9,107 nucleotides of DNA, taken from assembly GCA_002388885.1 (NCBI GenBank), contig DGNI01000178.1, forward strand, positions 1 to 9,107. The letters are read 5' to 3'. Below, one piece after another: positions 5,370 through 9,107 of this stretch. The DNA is from Parvularculaceae bacterium UBA4496. Lineage in GTDB: Bacteria; Pseudomonadota; Alphaproteobacteria; Caulobacterales; Parvularculaceae. The notes beneath the pieces were generated by a model. That model did not search any database, was not told the DNA's origin, and worked only from the letters and a program-made list of their open reading frames with translations. The position numbers and the translations under genes were made by a program. Position 1 is the stretch's first letter. Each line of letters begins with the position of its first letter.

Positions 5370-5990
5370 TCAGGCGGCGAGCGCCTTGGACAGCGTTTCG
5401 AACCTTTTGAGATAGGCGTTCTGCGCGTCCATTGTCGTCAACACATCAAGCGTCAAATGCCCAACGCCGCGTGGTGCGCCGAAGAATTTTCTCGCCTCGG
5501 CGGCTTCAAATCCCGCAAGCTGCACAGCTTCAAAATAAGCTGACGCCCGGTCGGCGCGCTTGATCAGTTTTTCGATCGAGTCGGGCAGATGCGCCGGCAG
5601 ACCGAACCGCAAATGGATCGCCTGCATCAGCCGCGACTCGATGACCTTGTATTGTCCGCCGAGCTGCGCCTTGAACGGCGAGATCATGTCGCCGATGACG
5701 AATTCAGGCGCGTCATGAAGCAGCGCGGCAAGACGCCATTTCGCCGGCCAGCCGGGTTTCAGCTCGCTGCAGAAATTTTCAACGATCAGCGAGTGCTGTG
5801 CGACGTTGAAAGGGAGCGGTCCTGTAGTTTGGCCGTTCCAGCGGGCAACGCGCGCAAGACCGTGAGCGATATCCTCGATCTCGATATCCACCGGCGACGG
5901 GTCGAGAAGGTCGAGCCGCCGGCCGGACAGCATGCGCTGCCAGGCGCGCGGGGGCGGTTGTGTCGTCTTAACGGATTTTCGCGTCGCCAT
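5370..5990 (-). CDS. HD-domain phosphohydrolase, YfbR-like (COG1896-like)
   Basis: A 206-residue cytoplasmic protein. Metal-binding HD residues are visible in order: H66 (VAQHS), H92-D93 (LLHDAPEFVIGD) and D147 (KRADRASAYFEA). The LLHDAPE...GDMISPFK pattern is that of YfbR-type HD proteins, whose E. coli member removes phosphate from deoxynucleoside 5'-monophosphates; a related nucleotidase activity is plausible but unproven. The N-terminal PPPRAWQRMLSGRRLDLLDPSP segment is typical of the alphaproteobacterial members. The ATG at 5990 was chosen because it places MATRK just before this conserved segment; a TTG at 6029 would add 13 poorly conserved residues. Neither start has a clear ribosome-binding site. 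It is separated from the phosphatase gene by 150 bases in which I find no convincing promoter or terminator, so the two may be co-transcribed. Confidence 0.88.
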   Translation of the reverse strand: MATRKSVKTTQPPPRAWQRMLSGRRLDLLDPSPVDIEIEDIAHGLARVARWNGQTTGPLPFNVAQHSLIVENFCSELKPGWPAKWRLAALLHDAPEFVIGDMISPFKAQLGGQYKVIESRLMQAIHLRFGLPAHLPDSIEKLIKRADRASAYFEAVQLAGFEAAEARKFFGAPRGVGHLTLDVLTTMDAQNAYLKRFETLSKALAA

Positions 5991-6203
5991 GGATGAACCG
6001 GTTCGATCAGGGGACGAACCGCGTAGCAAAGGGAGCCGGAGCCATCAAGGTCATGCTGCAACACGATGAACTGCGGGGAAAACGCGCCGGAAAGCCTTGA
6101 GGCGCGCCGACGAAACACCCATTATGATTCACAAGTATCCGCGTAATAACATAAAACACCAAAGAAAAGGCGAACGGCGTTGCCGTTTGAAAGGGTGCGA
6201 GAA

Positions 6204-6590
6204 ATGGCGACTACCGATTATCAAGAACCATCATATCGAGATTCAGGGCGGTCAAGCGCCGCCTGGCTCTATGTGCCGATTATCCTGATTTTGTTCCTGG
6301 GCGGAGCATTGTCGATTGGCGCGTATTTTTACGGCGATCCGCAACTAACCGTGGCTGAATCGCTGGCTGCAGGTTTCGGGGGGCTGGCTGCAATCATCTT
6401 TGGTTTGATCGCTGCCGTTGTCGGCGTCATCGTCGGCCTGCTAGGCGCGCTGATCGGACTTGTCGCTGCTGGCGGCGCCGTGGCGATGACTTTGTTCATC
6501 GTCGCATCGCCGATCATCGCCATCATTTTGATTGCGCTGCTGATGCGGCGCCCTAAATCAGACTGCCCGAATCCGGCCGCGCACGAGTGA
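6204..6590 (+). CDS. Small, highly hydrophobic membrane protein of unknown function
   Basis: A 128-residue protein with a short polar N-terminus (MATTDYQEPSYRDSGRSS), a first transmembrane helix at about 19-42, a short loop (YGDPQLTVAE), then a long Gly/Ala/Ile/Val-rich hydrophobic stretch at about 53-113 that could hold two or three helices, and a basic-polar tail (MRRPKSDCPNPAAHE). I do not recognise the family. The ATG at 6204 is chosen because GAAAGGG lies about eight bases before it; the upstream TTG at 6180 would add eight residues and lacks a site. It is a lone gene between a divergent HD gene and a convergent AsmA gene, ended by a strong terminator at 6627-6661. The GxxxG-like repeats (GVIVGLLGALIGLVAAGG) suggest helix packing or oligomer formation, which is inference. 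Confidence 0.82.
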   Translation: MATTDYQEPSYRDSGRSSAAWLYVPIILILFLGGALSIGAYFYGDPQLTVAESLAAGFGGLAAIIFGLIAAVVGVIVGLLGALIGLVAAGGAVAMTLFIVASPIIAIILIALLMRRPKSDCPNPAAHE

Positions 6591-6626
6591 TCTGAAATCG
6601 GCCGCGAAGAGCCGGGATTTGAAATT

Positions 6627-6661
6627 AAAAACGCCCCGCTTTCATGGTGGGGCGTTTTTTT
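6627..6661. terminator. Two-way intrinsic terminator between the convergent genes
   Basis: ACGCCCC (6631-6637) pairs with GGGGCGT (6649-6655), and flanking A and T runs extend the stem. The stem can extend inward by G-U and C-G pairs, leaving a small loop around TTCAT. A T run follows on the plus strand (6655-6661) and an A run precedes it (6627-6631), so it also works on the minus strand. It ends transcription of the membrane-protein gene and of the AsmA gene, whose TAA stop (6662-6660) touches the T run. Confidence 0.9.
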
Positions 6662-8765
6662 ATTGCTCGGGATTTTCTTCGGCTTTTTCTGTTTCCTCAG
6701 CCGGTTTTTTCTTGCGTCCGAAAAGCGCATTTAAACCTTCGTTGATGACGGTTTCCTCAACAGACGCTTCGTCGTTTGTACTGTCGGTCGTCTCACTGTC
6801 ACTGTCTTCCTGCCTCTGACGCTGGCCGCCCAGCACCCCTTCGAGGATGCTACGCGCAGGATTGTCATCCGTCGCTTCGCCGTCTTCGCTCTCGCCCCGA
6901 TTGCGGTTCAGCACATCTCCGAGTGTACGCTGAAGGCCGGCGCGGGCGAGCGCTTCGCCGTCGATGCTAATGCTCGGTTGTGAGAATGTGCCGCCGACCC
7001 GCACCGGGACCGTGATGGTTCGCCCGCCTTCGCCGTCGAGCGTCGTCGTTCCGCGCGGCGACAAGCGCAGATCGATTGTCTGCGCGGCAAGGTTGACCGT
7101 ACCTTTGCCGGTCATGGTGAGATAAGGGCCTTTGAGGTTGATGGTCGGCGCATTGACGAGACCATTGGTGATGGAAAAGTCCGACAGGAATTCCGAAAAG
7201 TCCGTCTGTTCCGTTGGTCCGCGCGCCTGACTGACCGCGCGCTGCAGCGCCGCCGGATTGAACCCGTCCTGAAACTCGCCCACAGCCCGGATCATGGCGG
7301 CGATGTTGACGCCTTTCAGGGCGCCGTCGGCGAGGTCGAACCCGCCGGAGCCGTCGATTGAATTCATGATTGCCGCCTGGCTAGATCCCGTTGCTTCAAA
7401 GTTCAGCTTGAACGAGCCAAGCCCCAAAAGGTTGTCGTGCTTCATCAGGTCGGCGGTCAGCGGCTGCGCCTGCACCGAACCGACATCGAAGTTTCCGGCG
7501 AAGGAAGGCGTCGCGCCCCGCGCATTCACCACCATGCGGCCTGACCCTTGCCCGCCATACATGGAGAGCTCGGGGATTTCCGCCGTCATCCGGCCGTTAT
7601 CGACCGTCAGCTTGATGCGGCTTTCGCCGAACTCAAGGTCGTTGATGAAAATCGCATTGGTGGAGATATCGAATTCCGCATCCATGTTGCGCAGGCTCGA
7701 AAAATCCATCGGCGCTTCGGACCATGCCGGAAAGCCTTCAGCGCTTTCGGCCGGCGGCGGCATGTAGGGGCGGAGATCGAGTTTGTCCGTAGACAGAACG
7801 CCGGTGGCTCTCGGTCGCGCGCCCGCCCAGTTGAGATTGACCGCGCCTTGCGCCGCGATATCGTCGAAATTGATCGATGCATTCTCAAGCCGCAGCGCCG
7901 TGTCGCCGCCGTCAATGTCGCCCTTGACCGATAGTCTGTCAAAGCCCGGCGCGTCGGCGAGCTCTGTGCCGACAAGAGCGGCAAAGGCTGGAAGGTCCGG
8001 CGCATTGAGCGTTATCGGGCCAGCATAACGAACGCCGTCGGTGGTGTTGAGCGTCAAGTCCGCGCCGGCAACCGTATCGCCAATTTCAAGATTGAGTTTC
8101 AGATCGCCGGGCTGTTTGTTGAGTATCTTTGCAAGGCTGGTCAGCACCATATCGACCTTCGCCGGCTCGCCCTGGAAGGTCATGTCGCCTCTGGCCTCCA
8201 GCGGCTCGGCGAGGCTTTTGAGAACCACGGTCAGGTTAATGTCTTCAGCGGCGTAGCTTTTGCCCGCAGCAGCGTCTGCGTATCTCGCCGCACCCTCAAC
8301 GATGCGCACGTCGCCAAGTTTCAACTCACGCGGCGCGCTAGCCCCCGCGGGCGCGTCTTCATCGGCTGCCGCATCCCTGGAAGCGAGGTTCCAGTTGACG
8401 GCGCCGCTGCGCGAACGCGCGAGACGAATGTCGGGCCGCGTCAGGACGAACCGGTCGATCTCCACGGTGTCGGAGAGAAGCGGAATCAACTTTACGCCGA
8501 TATCGGCTTCATCGACCCTGACGAGATAATCGTCTTCGAAACCCTCGGCGTTGGCGATGACGAGATTCTCGACATGAAACGCCGTGCGCGGAAAAATCCG
8601 GAAGGAAAGGTTGTCGCCGATAGTCACTTCGCGGCCAAGCGAGTTTGAGGCCTGCGTTTCAATCCGGTCCTTGAACGCCGCGACAGGGATTAGTCCCGGC
8701 AGGAAAAGAAGAACGGCGATAGCGACAGCGACAAGCGCGACGAGGAAAAATAAAATCCGGCCCAT
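6660..8765 (-). CDS. AsmA-family inner-membrane-anchored envelope protein
   Basis: A 701-residue protein from the ATG at 8765. It has one N-terminal membrane anchor (MGRILFFLVALVAVAIAVLL, about 4-28), then the AsmA start pattern AAFKDRIETQASNSLGREVTIGD, and a long beta-rich repeat body. The C-terminal AsmA region lies around 527-600 (LSDFSITNGLVNAPTINLKG, then GKGTVNLAAQTIDLRLSPRG and PVRVGGTFSQPSISID). AsmA-like proteins belong to the bridge-like lipid transport superfamily and are linked to outer-membrane assembly and phospholipid traffic across the periplasm. The last 80 or so residues form a low-complexity acidic tail rich in E, D, S and T, with a basic KKK patch. The start is set by GAAGG about eight bases upstream and by the anchor beginning at once; an ATG at 8792 would add nine residues without a site. 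It stands alone, with a terminator at its stop. Confidence 0.92.
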   Translation of the reverse strand: MGRILFFLVALVAVAIAVLLFLPGLIPVAAFKDRIETQASNSLGREVTIGDNLSFRIFPRTAFHVENLVIANAEGFEDDYLVRVDEADIGVKLIPLLSDTVEIDRFVLTRPDIRLARSRSGAVNWNLASRDAAADEDAPAGASAPRELKLGDVRIVEGAARYADAAAGKSYAAEDINLTVVLKSLAEPLEARGDMTFQGEPAKVDMVLTSLAKILNKQPGDLKLNLEIGDTVAGADLTLNTTDGVRYAGPITLNAPDLPAFAALVGTELADAPGFDRLSVKGDIDGGDTALRLENASINFDDIAAQGAVNLNWAGARPRATGVLSTDKLDLRPYMPPPAESAEGFPAWSEAPMDFSSLRNMDAEFDISTNAIFINDLEFGESRIKLTVDNGRMTAEIPELSMYGGQGSGRMVVNARGATPSFAGNFDVGSVQAQPLTADLMKHDNLLGLGSFKLNFEATGSSQAAIMNSIDGSGGFDLADGALKGVNIAAMIRAVGEFQDGFNPAALQRAVSQARGPTEQTDFSEFLSDFSITNGLVNAPTINLKGPYLTMTGKGTVNLAAQTIDLRLSPRGTTTLDGEGGRTITVPVRVGGTFSQPSISIDGEALARAGLQRTLGDVLNRNRGESEDGEATDDNPARSILEGVLGGQRQRQEDSDSETTDSTNDEASVEETVINEGLNALFGRKKKPAEETEKAEENPEQ

Positions 8766-8800
8766 GGGTAAACCTTCGTAAATGTAACGCATTCAGCTGC

Positions 8801-8813
8801 GGCGAAATTCGCC
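8801..8813. repeat. 13-base palindrome GGCGAA-A-TTCGCC upstream of the AsmA gene
   Basis: A perfect inverted repeat with six-base arms and one central base, 35 bases upstream of the AsmA start. It has the shape of a small operator and could regulate the AsmA gene; no clear -35/-10 pair was found near it. Chance occurrence cannot be excluded. Confidence 0.35.
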
Positions 8814-8822
8814 TATGGTCTT

Positions 8823-8839
8823 ACCCCAATCTGCGGGGT
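8823..8839. repeat. Short hairpin ACCCC-N7-GGGGT in the divergent intergenic region
   Basis: Five-base arms around a seven-base loop in the 265-base region between the AsmA gene and the last gene. No T run follows on either strand, so it is not an intrinsic terminator. Its role is unknown. Confidence 0.3.
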
Positions 8840-8967
8840 GAGAGAACAGTTTGCGGCGCAACAACGCCAGCAATTCCGGGGGTTATCACGCCCCTCTTTA
8901 AATAGTTGTTCTCATTCGCGGTTCCACGCTAGGTTTTATAAAAAGCTGCAAGAAAAAGTCGCAGAAC

Positions 8968-8983
8968 CGGGCCATAATGCCCG
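8968..8983. repeat. Hairpin CGGGC-CATAAT-GCCCG upstream of the last gene
   Basis: Perfect five-base arms around a six-base loop, about 47 bases before the ATG at 9031. It could lie in the leader RNA or be a binding site; the loop CATAAT resembles a -10 element but has no matching -35. Function is not shown. Confidence 0.3.
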
Positions 8984-9030
8984 AATTGAGACGGCCTTGT
9001 GGCGTGCGCCGCAAGGCGAGGAGGGGAATG

Positions 9031-9107
9031 ATGAAGCTGCCAGTTTTTAAAGCCCTAGGGGCGTCGCTTTCTTATATCGGCGGGCATTTTTTCACGCTGA
9101 TCAAGAT
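9031..9107 (+). CDS. Start of a small, probably membrane-associated protein (cut by window edge)
   Basis: Only about 25 residues are visible (MKLPVFKALGASLSYIGGHF, then FTLIK). A strong ribosome-binding site AGGAGG (9019-9024) lies six bases before the ATG at 9031; an adjacent in-frame ATG at 9028 is only three bases away and is less likely. The visible segment is hydrophobic with few charges and looks like the run-in to a transmembrane helix, so a membrane protein is likely. The family cannot be named. It is divergent from the AsmA gene, with a 265-base shared upstream region. Confidence 0.7.
   Translation, partial: MKLPVFKALGASLSYIGGHFFTLIK

Noticed and set aside
5991..6029. TTG start for the HD protein giving 13 more residues.
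   Set aside because: No ribosome-binding site and the added residues look unlike the conserved family start; the ATG at 5990 is preferred.
6097..6203. Possible promoter elements (TTCACA, TAATAA, CATAAT) for the flanking divergent genes.
   Set aside because: No pair on either strand has both reasonable consensus match and 16-18 base spacing, so I did not list one.
1..9107. Search for CRISPR arrays, tRNA genes, insertion sequences, phage genes or toxin-antitoxin pairs.
   Set aside because: No regularly spaced repeats, cloverleaf sequence, transposase or integrase motif, or small paired toxin-like genes were found on either strand.

Overview
The window reads as ordinary chromosomal DNA of a moderately GC-rich alphaproteobacterium. 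Evidence for this is the alphaproteobacterial form of quinolinate synthase ([13 protein letters not shown] motif), a NadQ/NrtR-like NAD regulator of the type found in Alphaproteobacteria, a COG5350-like tyrosine phosphatase, and an HD protein of the YfbR-like type. A marine Hyphomonadales or Parvularculales-like host is possible, but I cannot fix the genus. I see no tRNA, rRNA, CRISPR array, insertion sequence or phage gene. No gene-free stretch exceeds 300 bases; the longest is about 265 bases at 8766-9030.

Layout. (1) 1-663, minus: 5' part of nadA, cut by the left edge. (2) 664-895: divergent control region holding a 19-base inverted repeat on the nadA side and a twin operator with a probable leaderless promoter on the other side. 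(3) 896-1672, plus: an ArsR-type repressor and an SRPBCC/AHSA1 protein, a likely two-gene autoregulated operon. (4) 1651-5219, minus: an exported metallo-beta-lactamase-fold protein, a lipoprotein with an HEHFH zincin motif, a NadQ-type regulator with a degenerate Nudix domain, and a CX5R phosphatase; read in transcription order this is phosphatase, nadQ, lipoprotein, MBL. (5) 5370-5990, minus: an HD-domain phosphohydrolase. (6) 6204-6590, plus: a small, very hydrophobic membrane protein. (7) 6627-6661: a two-way intrinsic terminator. (8) 6660-8765, minus: an AsmA-family protein. (9) 9031 onward, plus: start of a small, probably membrane-associated protein, cut by the right edge.

How they may work together. 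The clearest link is NAD homeostasis. nadA starts de novo NAD synthesis, its upstream region carries a near-perfect palindrome overlapping a candidate promoter, and a NadQ-type regulator is encoded about 3 kb away. The inference is that NadQ binds this palindrome and represses nadA. The second regulatory unit is the ArsR-SRPBCC pair, where two almost identical 16-base palindromes sit 35 bases apart over the -35 element and over the start codon itself. The exported lipoprotein and MBL protein may form a periplasmic or envelope pair of unknown function. The window contains nothing that I would call a complete new system; the most unusual items are the operator-embedded leaderless start and the unrecognised HEHFH lipoprotein.
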